Source: Cellulomonas sp. NS3
Lineage (GTDB): Bacteria; Actinomycetota; Actinomycetes; Actinomycetales; Cellulomonadaceae
NCBI RefSeq assembly: GCF_024757985.1
Contig: NZ_CP103289.1
Coordinates: forward strand, 620,001 to 684,000
Direction: 5' to 3'
DNA: 64,000 nucleotides
Under the pieces are notes generated by a model that did no database searches, was not told the origin of the DNA, and was given only the letters and a program-made list of their open reading frames with translations. Positions 17,984-26,719 of the stretch are shown here, in pieces. The stretch's first letter is position 1. Each line of letters begins with the position of its first letter. A program made the position numbers and the translations under genes.

Positions 17984-19039
17984 GTGAGCACCGAACCCCA
18001 CATCCGCCTGACGGCGCTGCGCAAGGTCTACCCGGGCACGGGCACGACCGCCGAGGTCGTCGCGCTCGACGGGATCGACCTCGCGGTCGAGCGCGGGCGC
18101 ATCCACGGCATCGTCGGCCGCTCGGGCGCGGGCAAGTCGACCCTCATCCGTTGCCTCACGGTGCTCGAGCGCCCCACGTCGGGCGCCGTCGTGATCGACG
18201 GCGAGGAGCTCTCGGCGCTCCCCGAGGGGCGGCTGCGGGAGGCCCGGCGCCGCATCGGGATGGTGTTCCAGCACGTCAACCTGCTGGACTCGCGGACCGT
18301 CGCGCAGAACGTCGCCTACCCGCTCGAGGTCGCCGGGGTGCCCCGCGCGCAGCGGACGGCGCGCGTGCAGGAGCTCCTCGACCTCGTCGGGCTCGGGAAC
18401 CGCGCGGGCGCGTATCCCGCGCAGCTCTCCGGCGGTCAGCGCCAGCGCGTCGGCATCGCCCGGGCGCTCGCGACGGAGCCCGCGGTGCTGCTGTGCGACG
18501 AGCCGACGTCGGCGCTCGACTCCGCGACGACCCGGCAGATCCTCGGCCTGATCCGCGACCTGCGGGACCGCCTGGGCATCACGGTGCTGATCATCACGCA
18601 CGAGATGGCCGTGGTCCGCGAGATCTGCGACTCGGTCACGCTGCTCGACCACGGGCGCGTCGCCGAGCAGGGGGCGGTTGCGGACGTCGTCGCGGTGTAC
18701 GGGTCGCGGCTCGCGCGCGAGCTCATCCCGGTGCCCGACCTGCCGCTCGGCGAGGAGCGCCAGCTCGTCGAGGTCGCCTACTCGACCGACGACGTCCCGA
18801 CCGCGGACGTGCTCGCGGCCGTGGCGGCGCTCGGCACGGGGGTCGAGGTCGCGGCGGGCACGATCGAGACGCTCGCGGGCCGCCGGGTCGGACGCCTCCA
18901 GCTCGACGTGCCGGCGGCCGACGTGCCCGCGGCGCTCGACCGGCTGCACGCCGTGGGGCTGCACGCCGTCGTCAGCGCCGACGGGGAGGCGGGTGCCGGT
19001 GGCGCTGCCCGCGCGACCGGTGCGGGGGTGGCCCGATGA
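17984..19039 (+). CDS. metN: Methionine-type ABC importer ATPase MetN
   Basis: 351 residues. Walker A GRSGAGKST (45-53), Q-loop FQHVNLL, signature LSGGQRQR (about 148-155), Walker B VLLCDEP and switch ITHEM. The C-terminal about 80 residues form a NIL/ACT-like domain that in MetN binds methionine and inhibits uptake. GTG 17984 has GAGGAC upstream. Its stop overlaps the metI start (ATGA). The substrate is inferred as D/L-methionine; related systems can take other sulfur amino acids, and the cysteine-rich leader upstream makes a cyst(e)ine role possible. Confidence 0.93.
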   Translation: MSTEPHIRLTALRKVYPGTGTTAEVVALDGIDLAVERGRIHGIVGRSGAGKSTLIRCLTVLERPTSGAVVIDGEELSALPEGRLREARRRIGMVFQHVNLLDSRTVAQNVAYPLEVAGVPRAQRTARVQELLDLVGLGNRAGAYPAQLSGGQRQRVGIARALATEPAVLLCDEPTSALDSATTRQILGLIRDLRDRLGITVLIITHEMAVVREICDSVTLLDHGRVAEQGAVADVVAVYGSRLARELIPVPDLPLGEERQLVEVAYSTDDVPTADVLAAVAALGTGVEVAAGTIETLAGRRVGRLQLDVPAADVPAALDRLHAVGLHAVVSADGEAGAGGAARATGAGVAR

Positions 19040-19713
19040 GCTTCCTCGACGACCTCGTGACCAGCCCCGTCATCCAGGAGAAGCTCCCGGAGGCGACGTT
19101 CGAGACGCTGGCGATGGTCGGCGTGTCGTCGCTGCTCACCGCGGTGCTGGGCCTCCCGCTCGGCCTCCTGCTCGCGGCGACCGCGCGGGGCGGCCTCACG
19201 TCGAACGCGCTCGTCAACGGCGTCGTCGGCTTCGTCGCCAACGTCGTGCGGTCGGTGCCGTTCCTCATCCTCATGATCGCGGTCATCCCGTTCACGCGGC
19301 TCGTCGTCGGCACGTCGCTCGGCTGGGAGGCGGCCGTCGTCCCGCTGACGATCGGTGCGGTGCCGTTCTTCGCCCGGCTCGTCGAGACCTCGGTGCGCGA
19401 GGTCAGCCCTGGCAAGGTCGAGGCCGCGCGGGTCATCGGGGCGACGCGCTCCGGGATCGTCGTGCAGGTGCTCGTCCGCGAGGCTCTCCCGGCGCTCGTC
19501 GCGAGCCTCACGGTCACGGTCATCGCGCTCGTCGGGTACTCCGCGATGGCCGGGGTGATCGGCGGCGGCGGGCTCGGCGCGCTCGCCATCTCGTACGGGT
19601 ACCAGCGCTTCGACCCGCCCGTGATGGTCGCGTGCGTGGTCGTCATCGTGCTCATCGTCGTCGTCGTGCAGGCGGTGGGCGACGCGCTGGCGCGCCGCCT
19701 CGACCACCGCTGA
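19036..19713 (+). CDS. metI: Methionine-type ABC importer permease MetI
   Basis: 225 residues with about five membrane helices and the BPD_transp_1 fold. The EAA loop, which contacts MetN, is EAARVIGATRSGIVVQVLVREALP (in two parts around residues 137-160). ATG 19036 overlaps the metN stop by 4 bp, so translation is coupled. Forms the membrane channel with MetN and receives substrate from MetQ. Confidence 0.95.
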   Translation: MSFLDDLVTSPVIQEKLPEATFETLAMVGVSSLLTAVLGLPLGLLLAATARGGLTSNALVNGVVGFVANVVRSVPFLILMIAVIPFTRLVVGTSLGWEAAVVPLTIGAVPFFARLVETSVREVSPGKVEAARVIGATRSGIVVQVLVREALPALVASLTVTVIALVGYSAMAGVIGGGGLGALAISYGYQRFDPPVMVACVVVIVLIVVVVQAVGDALARRLDHR

Positions 19714-19809
19714 CCCTCTGCCCCACCCACCCCGCGCGACCGCGGCACCCACCCACCGCCCACCCCCGACCCCACCCGCCCCACGAGGGCCCACGTCCGA
19801 GGAGGACAC

Positions 19810-20655
19810 ATGAGGAAGACCCTGAGCACCCTCGCGCTCACCACCGCCGCAGCCCTGGTCCTCGCGTCGTGCGGCTCGGGCTCCGAGGAGACGCCGGCGG
19901 CCGACGACGTCGCCGAGACCAGCGGCGTCACGACCCTCCAGGTCGGCGCCAGCCCCGTGCCGCACGCCGAGATCCTCGAGTTCGTCGACGAGGAGCTCGC
20001 CGAGAACGCGGGTCTCGACCTCGACATCGTGACGTTCGACGACTACGTGCTGCCGAACACCGCGCTGGCGGAGGGCGAGCTCGACGCCAACTACTTCCAG
20101 CACCTGCCGTACTTCGAGTCGCAGGTCGAGGAGCAGGGCTACGAGTTCGACCACTTCGAGGGCGTCCACATCGAGCCGCTCGGGATCTACTCGGAGAAGC
20201 TCGAGTCGCTCGACGACGTGCCGGACGGCGGCACGGTCGGCATCACGAACGACCCCGGCAACCAGGCGCGTGCGCTCGACCTGCTCGAGGCGAACGACCT
20301 CATCACGCTCGAGGACACCGGCGACGCGCTGCCGACGCTGCTCGACGTCGCGGAGAACCCGAAGAACCTCGATCTCATCGAGACGGCGCCCGAGCAGCTC
20401 GTCCGTGCGCTCCCGGACGTCGACCTCGCGATCATCAACGGCAACTTCGCGCTCGAGGCGGACCTGAACCCCGCCGAGGACTCGCTCGTGCTGGAGTCCG
20501 GCGAGGACAACCCGTACGCCAACTTCCTGGCGTTCCGGTCCGAGGACAAGGACTCCGAGGCGCTCGCGACGCTCGACGAGCTGCTCCACTCGGCGGATGT
20601 CAAGGCGTTCATCGAGGAGCGGTGGCCGAACGGCGAGGTCCTGCCCGCGTTCTGA
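19810..20655 (+). CDS. metQ: Methionine-binding lipoprotein MetQ
   Basis: 281 residues of the NlpA/MetQ family. Lipobox LASC at about residues 18-21 (cleavage before Cys), then family landmarks: VGASPVPHAEIL, FDDYVLPNTALAEGELDANYFQHLPYF, EPLGIYSEK, ITNDPGNQARAL, INGNFA. GAGGAGGACAC precedes ATG 19810. It captures methionine (or a related amino acid) and passes it to MetNI. Last gene of the operon, followed by two strong hairpins. Confidence 0.96.
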   Translation: MRKTLSTLALTTAAALVLASCGSGSEETPAADDVAETSGVTTLQVGASPVPHAEILEFVDEELAENAGLDLDIVTFDDYVLPNTALAEGELDANYFQHLPYFESQVEEQGYEFDHFEGVHIEPLGIYSEKLESLDDVPDGGTVGITNDPGNQARALDLLEANDLITLEDTGDALPTLLDVAENPKNLDLIETAPEQLVRALPDVDLAIINGNFALEADLNPAEDSLVLESGEDNPYANFLAFRSEDKDSEALATLDELLHSADVKAFIEERWPNGEVLPAF

Positions 20656-20674
20656 CGGGCCGCCCACACCCACG

Positions 20675-20710
20675 ACGAGGCCCCCGGTGCACCTGCACCG
20701 GGGGCCTCGT
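20675..20710 (+). terminator. Terminator of metNIQ
   Basis: Perfect 16-bp stem (20675-20690 with 20695-20710) and 4-nt loop, 19 nt after the metQ stop. Typical high-GC actinobacterial terminator without a U-tract. Confidence 0.8.
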
Positions 20711-20719
20711 CACGTGGGT

Positions 20720-20768
20720 CGCGCCGCCGGTCGACGTGGTCCCCCGACCTCGGTCGACCGGCGGCGCG
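20720..20768 (-). terminator. Terminator facing the minus-strand gene
   Basis: Perfect 16-bp arms (20720-20735 with 20753-20768) and a 17-nt loop, 5 nt beyond the stop codon of the gene ending at 20774. Together with the preceding hairpin it insulates the convergent pair. Confidence 0.75.
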
Positions 20769-20773
20769 GGTCC

Positions 20774-21124
20774 TCAGCGGGCGTCCCCCGAGCCGCCGAG
20801 GACGTCAGGGGAGGCGTCGAGCAGCTGCAGGCGCGTGACCCGGTCGCGCACGGTCCGCACGTCGTCCGGCTGCGCCGGGGTCGGGACCAGCGAGAGCGCG
20901 GTGAACGTCTCGGCCGCCGGGAGCAGCTCGCGCGCGAGGTCGCGCAGGATCTCGGCGGCGGCGGCGATGTCCTCCGGACGCGTCGCCGTCGCGGCCGTGG
21001 TGTCCTCCTCGGACGCGAGCCCGACGTAGAGGATGAGGCCGGCGCGTCCTGCGAGCGGTGCGACCGGGTCGGGCGTGGGCCGCGCGGGACTCAACGACGG
21101 CGGGAGGTCGGCGGACAGGCTCAT
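20774..21124 (-). CDS. Hypothetical protein, 116 residues
   Basis: Not recognised. ATG 21124 (MSLSADLPPSL) has GGAG about 9 nt upstream; the frame stays open to 21238, but that extension is arginine/histidine-rich and unlikely to be translated. The protein is mildly acidic, with a short hydrophobic stretch (AGLILYVGLASEED, about residues 27-40) and a helical middle (AAAAEILRDLARELLPAAETF). No signal peptide or Cys/His cluster. Convergent with metQ and separated from it by two terminators. Confidence 0.65.
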   Translation of the reverse strand: MSLSADLPPSLSPARPTPDPVAPLAGRAGLILYVGLASEEDTTAATATRPEDIAAAAEILRDLARELLPAAETFTALSLVPTPAQPDDVRTVRDRVTRLQLLDASPDVLGGSGDAR

Positions 21125-21440
21125 GGGGTGTCTCCGGGGTGCGTGGCAGCAGCGTGCGTGGGTGCCGAGGCGGCGGGTCGGGCGGTCCGGGTGGTCAGGA
21201 CCAGCGACACGTCGCTGCGTGTACCGCATACGTCGCACGGCGCACCGGACAGGTGCGGGCGGCGCGGTGCGGGGAGATCACGGTCGAAGCCTCACACGCG
21301 CGCCGCGGCGCGGCCAACCGTTATGCGCGATGGTCTCAGCCGGTGAGAAGCGGCGAGGGCCGCGTGAGACGGTCCGGGCAGACGTCCGGCCGGTACCGAC
21401 GCGCGTGCGCGGGGTGCCGGGCCGGACGGGAGCAGCGCGG
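21125..21440. other. Gene-free spacer between hypothetical gene and upp
   Basis: 316 bp. It contains the presumed promoter of the minus-strand gene at 21124 and the 3' side of upp. A GTCTCA/TGAGAC pair near 21340-21370 encloses a GCGGC/GCCGC stem and might terminate upp. No coding potential or RNA family was recognised. Confidence 0.4.
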
Positions 21441-22076
21441 TCAGACGACGCCGTACAGCCGGTCCCCCGCGTCGCCGAGCCCCGGGACGATGTACGCCTT
21501 CTCGTTGAGCCGCTCGTCGACGGCCGCGACGACGACCTTGACGTCGACCCGGTCGCCGACGGCGTCCTCGACGACCTTGAGGCCCTCGGGCGCGGCGAGC
21601 AGGCACACCGCGGTGACGTCGCGGGCACCCAGCGCGAACAGGTAGTCGATCGCCGCGACGAGGGTGCCGCCGGTCGCGAGCATCGGGTCGAGCAGGAAGC
21701 ACTGACGACCCGACAGGTCGTCGGGCAGGCGGTTCGCGTACGTGATCGCCTCGAGCGTCGTCTCGTCGCGCTGCATCCCGAGGAAGCCGACCTCGGCCGT
21801 CGGGAGCAGGCGCGTCATGCCCTCGAGCATCCCGAGGCCCGCACGCAGGATCGGCACGACGAGCGGGCGCGGGTCGGCGAGCTTGGTGCCCGTGGTCCGC
21901 GCGACCGGGGTCTCGATCTCGTGGGGCTCGACGTGCACCTCCCGCGTGGCCTCGTAGGCCAGGAGGGTCACGAGCTCGTCGACGAGGAGGCGGAACGTGG
22001 GGGAGGCCGTGTCCTTGTCCCGCAGCACCGTCAGCTTGTGGGCGACGAGCGGGTGGTCGGCGACGTGCAGGCGCAT
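21441..22076 (-). CDS. upp: Uracil phosphoribosyltransferase
   Basis: 211 residues, full length. Converts uracil and PRPP to UMP in pyrimidine salvage. Landmarks are the N-terminal [29 protein letters not shown], the PRPP loop [11 protein letters not shown] (about 128-138) and C-terminal [18 protein letters not shown] 22076 is probably leaderless, with TAGGTT 6 nt upstream. Divergent from tadA, a common arrangement in actinobacteria. A uracil permease gene lies elsewhere in the window (43942). Confidence 0.98.
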   Translation of the reverse strand: MRLHVADHPLVAHKLTVLRDKDTASPTFRLLVDELVTLLAYEATREVHVEPHEIETPVARTTGTKLADPRPLVVPILRAGLGMLEGMTRLLPTAEVGFLGMQRDETTLEAITYANRLPDDLSGRQCFLLDPMLATGGTLVAAIDYLFALGARDVTAVCLLAAPEGLKVVEDAVGDRVDVKVVVAAVDERLNEKAYIVPGLGDAGDRLYGVV

Positions 22077-22232
22077 GGGGCCAACCTACCGTCCGTCCAC
22101 ACTCCGGGACGGCAGGTGCGGGCGGGGGCCCGCGTGGGACGACGCGCGGGGTGCCCCTCGCGGGCTCGCGCGCGGTGGCTCGGGGGTCGTCGTCCGGCGC
22201 GGGCGTCGGCCGGCCTGCGCCAGGATGGGCGC

Positions 22233-22700
22233 ATGACCGGGACGGCCGACGACGCGCGGCACATGGGGCTCGCGCTCGACGAGGCGCAGGCGGCGCTCGC
22301 GACCGGGGACGTGCCCGTCGGCGCGGTCGTCGTCGGGCCGGACGGCACGGTCGTCGGGACCGGCCGCAACGCGCGCGAGGCGGCGGGCGACCCGACGGCG
22401 CACGCCGAGGTGCTCGCGCTGCGCGCCGCGTCGGTCGCGCTCGGGCGGTGGCGGCTCGACGACTGCACCCTCGTGGTGACGCTCGAGCCGTGCCTCATGT
22501 GCGCGGGGGCGACCGTCCTGGCGCGGGTCCCGCGGCTCGTGCTCGGCGCGTGGGACCCCAAGGCGGGGGCGTGCGGGTCGCAGTGGGACGTCGTGCGCGA
22601 CCGGCGGCTCAACCACCGGGTCGAGGTCGTCGGCGGGGTGCGGGAGGACGAGTGCGGCGCGGTGCTGCGGGACTTCTTCGCGGGGCACCGGGGGATCTGA
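22233..22700 (+). CDS. tadA: tRNA adenosine(34) deaminase
   Basis: 155 residues. Cytidine-deaminase fold with zinc motif HAE (57-59, E59 proton shuttle) and PCLMC (86-90). Deaminates A34 to inosine in tRNA-Arg(ACG). The length and the C-terminal AVLRDFFAGHR fit TadA better than guanine or cytosine deaminases. ATG 22233 has CAGGAT 6 nt upstream (leaderless). Divergent from upp. Confidence 0.94.
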   Translation: MTGTADDARHMGLALDEAQAALATGDVPVGAVVVGPDGTVVGTGRNAREAAGDPTAHAEVLALRAASVALGRWRLDDCTLVVTLEPCLMCAGATVLARVPRLVLGAWDPKAGACGSQWDVVRDRRLNHRVEVVGGVREDECGAVLRDFFAGHRGI

Positions 22701-22824
22701 GCACGGGACGCGTCGGCTGCCTGCGTGCGTCGGGGGAGCCCGCACGTCGCGTGCCCCGAGCCCGGCCGGCAACCACGCGCGTCGCGCGCGCAGCAGCGTC
22801 CGCTGACGTCCGCTGAGCCTGAGG

Positions 22825-23736
22825 TCAGACCGGCGGCAGGGACCGTGCGAGCTCGGTGAGGACCTCGGAGGTGCCCGCGTCCACCTTGAGCGTCGCGAGC
22901 GGGTCGCCCCGGGTCTCGCCGCGGTTGACGATGACGACCGGCATCCCGGCCTTCGCGGCGTGCCGCACGAACCGCAGCCCCGACATCACGGTGAGCGAGG
23001 ACCCGGCGACGAGCAGCGCGTCCGCGTCGTCGACCATCGCGAACGCCCGCGCGACCCGCTCCTTGGGCACGTTCTCGCCGAAGTAGACGATCTCGGGCTT
23101 GAGCATCCCGCCGCAGCGCTCGCAGTCCGCGACCCGGAAGTGCGCGGTCGTCTCGATCACCGCGTCCGCGTCGGGCGCGATCTCGATGTCCCCGACCGCG
23201 GCGCCGACCGACTCGACGAACCCGGGGTTGAGCTCCTCGAGCCGCCGGTCGAGCGAGGCCCGCGAGACGACGTGCGCACAGCTCAGGCAGATCACGCGGT
23301 CGTACCGGCCGTGCAGGTCGATGACGTCGACGCTGCCGGCCTCCTCGTGCAGCAGGTCGACGTTCTGCGTGATCACCCCGACGAGCACCCCGCGCGCCTC
23401 GAGCTCCGCCAGCGCGCGGTGCCCGGCGTTCGGCTCGGTCCGGCGCATGTGCTGCCAGCCCACGTGGTTGCGCGCCCAGTAGTGCCGCCGGAACGCCGGG
23501 TCGCCCACGAACTGCTGGAACGTCATCGGGTTGCGCGGCGGGGAGTCGGGGCCGCGGTAGTCGGGGATGCCCGAGTCGGTCGAGACGCCCGCGCCGGTGA
23601 GCGCGGTGACGCGCCTTCCGGCCAGGAGGGCGACGGCGTCGGCGGCCGTGCCGGCGGGGACGGCGACGGCGCTCGGGGCCGCTGCCGCGGGGGAGGACGG
23701 GAACCCGGTCGCGGGCGGGCTCGGCGGGGTGGGCAC
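22825..23736 (-). CDS. Sir2-family NAD-dependent protein deacylase
   Basis: 303 residues. NAD-binding GAGVSTDSGIPDYRG (48-62), TQNVDLLH, catalytic His in DLHGR, four zinc cysteines as CLSC and CERC, and the GSSLTVMSGL segment. It removes acetyl or other acyl groups from lysines using NAD+, giving nicotinamide and O-acyl-ADP-ribose. The 30-residue alanine/proline-rich N-terminal extension is outside the core. GTG 23736 has TACCGT 6 nt upstream. It is of the CobB/sirtuin class but the exact acyl preference is not predictable. Confidence 0.95.
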   Translation of the reverse strand: MPTPPSPPATGFPSSPAAAAPSAVAVPAGTAADAVALLAGRRVTALTGAGVSTDSGIPDYRGPDSPPRNPMTFQQFVGDPAFRRHYWARNHVGWQHMRRTEPNAGHRALAELEARGVLVGVITQNVDLLHEEAGSVDVIDLHGRYDRVICLSCAHVVSRASLDRRLEELNPGFVESVGAAVGDIEIAPDADAVIETTAHFRVADCERCGGMLKPEIVYFGENVPKERVARAFAMVDDADALLVAGSSLTVMSGLRFVRHAAKAGMPVVIVNRGETRGDPLATLKVDAGTSEVLTELARSLPPV

Positions 23737-23933
23737 CGCTCCACGGTACGACGGGGTGCGCCTGCGCTCCCGGCGAGCGGCGGCGGGGCGCCGGTCGGGG
23801 CCGCGACGGCCGGCCGCTCGGCCGGTGGCCGTGCCGCTGCGGAGACGGGGGCCGGGTGCGTCGGGCCGCCCCGGCGCGCCGTCGATCCTCCGATTACGGA
23901 CCAGGGCCTCCGACCGGGTACCCTTCTCGGCGA

Positions 23934-24020
23934 GGTAGCGTGTCCGAGCGGCCTAAGGAGCACGCCTCGAAAGCGTGTGTGGGTGAAAGTCCACCGTGGG
24001 TTCAAATCCCACCGCTACCG
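23934..24020 (+). tRNA. tRNA-Ser (anticodon CGA)
   Basis: 87 nt with all cloverleaf parts. Acceptor GGTAGCG (23934-23940) pairs with CGCTACC (24013-24019), discriminator G. The anticodon stem CACGC/GCGTG encloses loop CTCGAAA with anticodon CGA. The long variable arm is typical of type II tRNA-Ser, and the T-loop GTTCAAATC is intact. No encoded CCA. It reads UCG codons, which are abundant in this genome. Confidence 0.97.
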
Positions 24021-24060
24021 CTCTGGGGGTACTGACACAGTCCAGGCCCGTGAAGTGACA

Positions 24061-24104
24061 GAACCCCTCGCGGGGGGCCCGGAAGGGCTCCTCGCGGGGG
24101 GTTC
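24061..24104 (+). terminator. Hairpin downstream of tRNA-Ser
   Basis: GAACCCC/GGGGTTC outer arms with an imperfect GC-rich inner stem (CTCGCGGGG against CCTCGCGG), 41 nt after the tRNA. Probable terminator. Confidence 0.65.
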
Positions 24105-24175
24105 AGTCATGTCCGGGCCAGGGTCGACCGGGAGGTCTGCGGCGCCTGGCACACGTGCGGGCGCCGCGGCGGCGG

Positions 24176-24958
24176 TCACAGGACGCGGGAGTCGGAGGCG
24201 TCCAGCTGGCGGTGCCCGTACTTGTCCCGGAGGAAGTTGCCGGTGGTGCTCAGCTCCGCCGTCAGGCGACGGTGGCGGCTCGCGTCCAGAGCATCGGCCT
24301 GGCGTGCGAGGATCCGCAGCTGCTCGGTCAGCTCCTCGTCGGGGGTGCGCCCGTCGGGCTGGCGCTCCTGCCGCCTGCTCGGCGCGATCGCCAGGTAGCT
24401 CCGGAGGACGGCGGGCAGGTACTCGCGGGCCACCACGTCCAGCTCGTACTCGACGTGCGGGTCTGCGGTGGGCTCACGCTGCTCGGCCGCGATCACGGCG
24501 TCGAGCACCTGGCAGATGTGCAGGACGGTCCGGTGCGTGTCCCCCGGCAGGCGGTGCCTGTTCCGGTCGGCCTGCCTGCGGACCCGTGCGACCGCCGACG
24601 GGAGATGCTCCGACCCCGTGGCGGGGATGGTGCGCGTGCGTACCGCCTCGATGACGGTGAACGTCGCGGCCGGGCCGCGCTTCCACCACGGGCGACGCGC
24701 CGGCAGCCACAGGTCTCGCAGGTGCCAGGAGCGGACGCCCGAGGCGCCCATGGCCGTCAGCGCGAGCAGGGCGGGCGGTCCCCAGGGGTCGAGCACGAAC
24801 ACCGCCGTGGAGAAGGCCCCGGCGTAGAGCAGGCCCTCCAGCGCCGTCCTGAGGTCCTTCCGCACCGCGCCGATGACGAGCACCAGATTGGCGAGCAAGG
24901 GCAGGAAGACGAGGACGGACGTCACCTTGACGACGTTGCCGAGCGTCAGTCGTGACAC
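24176..24958 (-). CDS. Hypothetical membrane protein
   Basis: 260 residues. GTG 24958 has GGGAGGAG about 7 nt upstream. Two or three N-terminal hydrophobic segments (about residues 10-30, 42-58 and 60-72) precede a 180-residue soluble, charged, mostly helical domain with EYLPAVLRSYLAI and an RHRRLTAELSTTGNFLRDKY tail. That arrangement loosely recalls XpaC-type or phage-shock-like helical proteins, but the resemblance is too weak to name it. Monocistronic between tRNA-Ser and the ECF41 operon. Confidence 0.75.
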   Translation of the reverse strand: MSRLTLGNVVKVTSVLVFLPLLANLVLVIGAVRKDLRTALEGLLYAGAFSTAVFVLDPWGPPALLALTAMGASGVRSWHLRDLWLPARRPWWKRGPAATFTVIEAVRTRTIPATGSEHLPSAVARVRRQADRNRHRLPGDTHRTVLHICQVLDAVIAAEQREPTADPHVEYELDVVAREYLPAVLRSYLAIAPSRRQERQPDGRTPDEELTEQLRILARQADALDASRHRRLTAELSTTGNFLRDKYGHRQLDASDSRVL

Positions 24959-25094
24959 GGTCAGCTCCTCCCAAGCGTCGCTGCGGCGGCGGACGGAACC
25001 GCTGCCGGGTCTGGGCCGATTCTCTCAAGGCTGTCAACGGCGAGGTCGTCGACGTCGCTGAGGTGGTGGCGGCGACCGGGAACGCCGCGGTCCG

Positions 25095-25988
25095 TCACCG
25101 GCTCAGGTCCACCTCCTCGCCGAGCCACCCGAGCTTGTCGGGGTTCGCGATCGACCACACGTGCGTCACGCGTCCGTCGGCGACGGTGAACCCCACGGCG
25201 GCCACGACCTGCCCGTCGAGCTCCATCCGCAGCCCGGGCTCCCCGTTGACCCAGGCGAGCTCGGCGACGAGGTTCCCCTCGGCCTTCGCCATGCCGCCGA
25301 CGAGGTAGCGCGCCAGCCGCTCGGCACCGACGATCGGCCGCCGTGCCGCGCCCCGGACCCGCCCGCCGCCGTCGGCCACCGCGACGACGCCGGGCGCGAG
25401 GACGGCCAGGAGCCCGTCGAGGTCGCCGGTGCTGAGCGCCGCGACGAGCCGCGTCACGACCTGTTCGTGCTCGGTGCGCACGACCCTGACCCGCGGGCGC
25501 CGCGCGGCGACGTGGGCCTGGGCCCGGTGGGCGATCTGCCGCACCGCTGCGGGCGTCTTGCCCACGGCCGCCGCGATCTCGTCGTACGGCACGTCGAAGA
25601 CCTCGCGCAGCACGAACACCACGCGCTCGGCGGGCCCGAGCGTCTCGAGCACGGTGAGCATCGCGAGGGACACGCTCTCCGCGAGCTCGACGTCGTCCGC
25701 CACGTCCGGTCCGGTGAGCAGCGGCTCCGGGAGCCACTCGCCGACGTAGTCCTCCCGGCGCCGGGACACGGTTCGCAGGTGGTTGAGCGCCTGCCGCGTG
25801 ACGACCCGGACCAGGTAGGCGCGCGGGTCGCGGACCTCCCCGCGGTCGACGGACACCCACCGGAGCCAGGACTCCTGCAGCACGTCCTCGGCGTCGCCCG
25901 CCGAGCCGAGCATCTCGTACGCGACGGTGAACAGGAGCCGGCGGTGGACGACGAAGGGGTCGTCCTGCGGGCGGGCGACGTCGGCCAC
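25095..25988 (-). CDS. ECF41-type sigma factor with SnoaL-like domain
   Basis: 297 residues. Sigma region 2 (DAEDVLQESWLRW), region 4 (LGPAERVVFVLREVFDVPYDEIA) and a fused C-terminal SnoaL-like domain in place of a separate anti-sigma. The ECF41 hallmarks are present: WLPEP in the linker (85-89), DGGGR (about 205) and NPDKL near the end (282-286). In this group the C-terminal domain modulates sigma activity. GTG 25988 is only 9 nt after the stop of the AhpD-like gene, so the two are co-transcribed. Such sigmas usually activate just the adjacent carboxymuconolactone decarboxylase, oxidoreductase or epimerase gene. Confidence 0.95.
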   Translation of the reverse strand: MADVARPQDDPFVVHRRLLFTVAYEMLGSAGDAEDVLQESWLRWVSVDRGEVRDPRAYLVRVVTRQALNHLRTVSRRREDYVGEWLPEPLLTGPDVADDVELAESVSLAMLTVLETLGPAERVVFVLREVFDVPYDEIAAAVGKTPAAVRQIAHRAQAHVAARRPRVRVVRTEHEQVVTRLVAALSTGDLDGLLAVLAPGVVAVADGGGRVRGAARRPIVGAERLARYLVGGMAKAEGNLVAELAWVNGEPGLRMELDGQVVAAVGFTVADGRVTHVWSIANPDKLGWLGEEVDLSR

Positions 25989-25997
25989 GGGTGCGCC

Positions 25998-26642
25998 CTA
26001 CCGGCCGTCCGCGGCGGGGGTCGAGCCGATCACGCCCGTCACGCCGATCACGCCCGTCGTGCCGATCACGCCCGACGGGGCGGCGAGCGGCGGCAGCCCG
26101 CACGAGTCGGCCAGGTGCTCGGAACGGATCCCGAGCGCGAGGTTCATGCGCGCCGACATGTTCATGAACGCGACCCTCGCGGCGAGCTCGACGAGCGCCG
26201 TCGGCCCGAGGTCGGCCAGGAGCGCGTCCGAGAGGGCGTCCGTCACGGCCGGCGGGGTCTGGCTGGCCGCCTCGGCGTACTCCATGACCTGGCGCTCACG
26301 CAGGCTGAACGCGCCCGAGTCGCGCCAGCGCGGCACCTCGCGGACCTTCGCCTCGTCGAGGCCGTGGTTGTGCGCGACGAAGTACTGCAGGTCGAGGCAG
26401 AAGCCGCAGCCGATCGTCGCGGCCGCCGCCATCGCCGCGTACGACGCCAGGTCGGGGTCGAGCGCGTCCCAGCGCTCGACCTTGCGCCCGAGGCCCATCG
26501 CGTCCTTCATGACCGTCGGATGGTGCCACAGCACGCCCACGGAGTCGGGCACGCGGCCGAGCATCCTGCGGGCCGCGAGCTTCACGAGGGTCCCGTAGGC
26601 ACCGGTGACCTCGGTCGGGGGGACGCGCGTCTGGGTGGTCAT
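25998..26642 (-). CDS. AhpD-like carboxymuconolactone decarboxylase-family protein
   Basis: 214 residues. The alkylhydroperoxidase-D-like core has the redox CxxC...H motif: GCGFCLDLQYFVAHNHG (about residues 75-91). ATG 26642 has AGGAG 7 nt upstream and lies downstream of an ECF41-like promoter; ATG 26682 would fall inside that promoter. The C-terminus carries an extra tail with three GVIG repeats (DNA repeat 26029-26078) absent from the conserved core. The role is presumably peroxide or thiol redox chemistry, and it is the expected target of the adjacent sigma. Confidence 0.9.
   Translation of the reverse strand: MTTQTRVPPTEVTGAYGTLVKLAARRMLGRVPDSVGVLWHHPTVMKDAMGLGRKVERWDALDPDLASYAAMAAAATIGCGFCLDLQYFVAHNHGLDEAKVREVPRWRDSGAFSLRERQVMEYAEAASQTPPAVTDALSDALLADLGPTALVELAARVAFMNMSARMNLALGIRSEHLADSCGLPPLAAPSGVIGTTGVIGVTGVIGSTPAADGR
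26029..26078 (-). repeat. 18-bp tandem repeat in AhpD-like gene
   Basis: Nearly three copies of an 18-bp unit starting GATCACGCCCGTC encode the GVIGTTGVIGVTGVIG tail. Probably replication slippage at a non-essential C-terminus. Confidence 0.7.
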
Positions 26643-26684
26643 GGCTGCTCCTGTGTCGTCGGGCGGGAACTCCGTCGACATGAA

Positions 26685-26711
26685 GACACCGGCCGCAGCC
26701 CGGCTGTGACA
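26685..26711 (-). promoter_or_regulatory. ECF41-type promoter
   Basis: On the minus strand TGTCACA (26711-26705), 16 nt, then TGTC (26688-26685). The ECF41 consensus as I recall it is TGTCACA-N16-CGTC, so only one base differs and the spacing is exact. It lies 43 nt before the AhpD-like start codon and would drive that gene and the sigma factor together. Confidence 0.7.
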
Positions 26712-26719
26712 CCCGCCCG

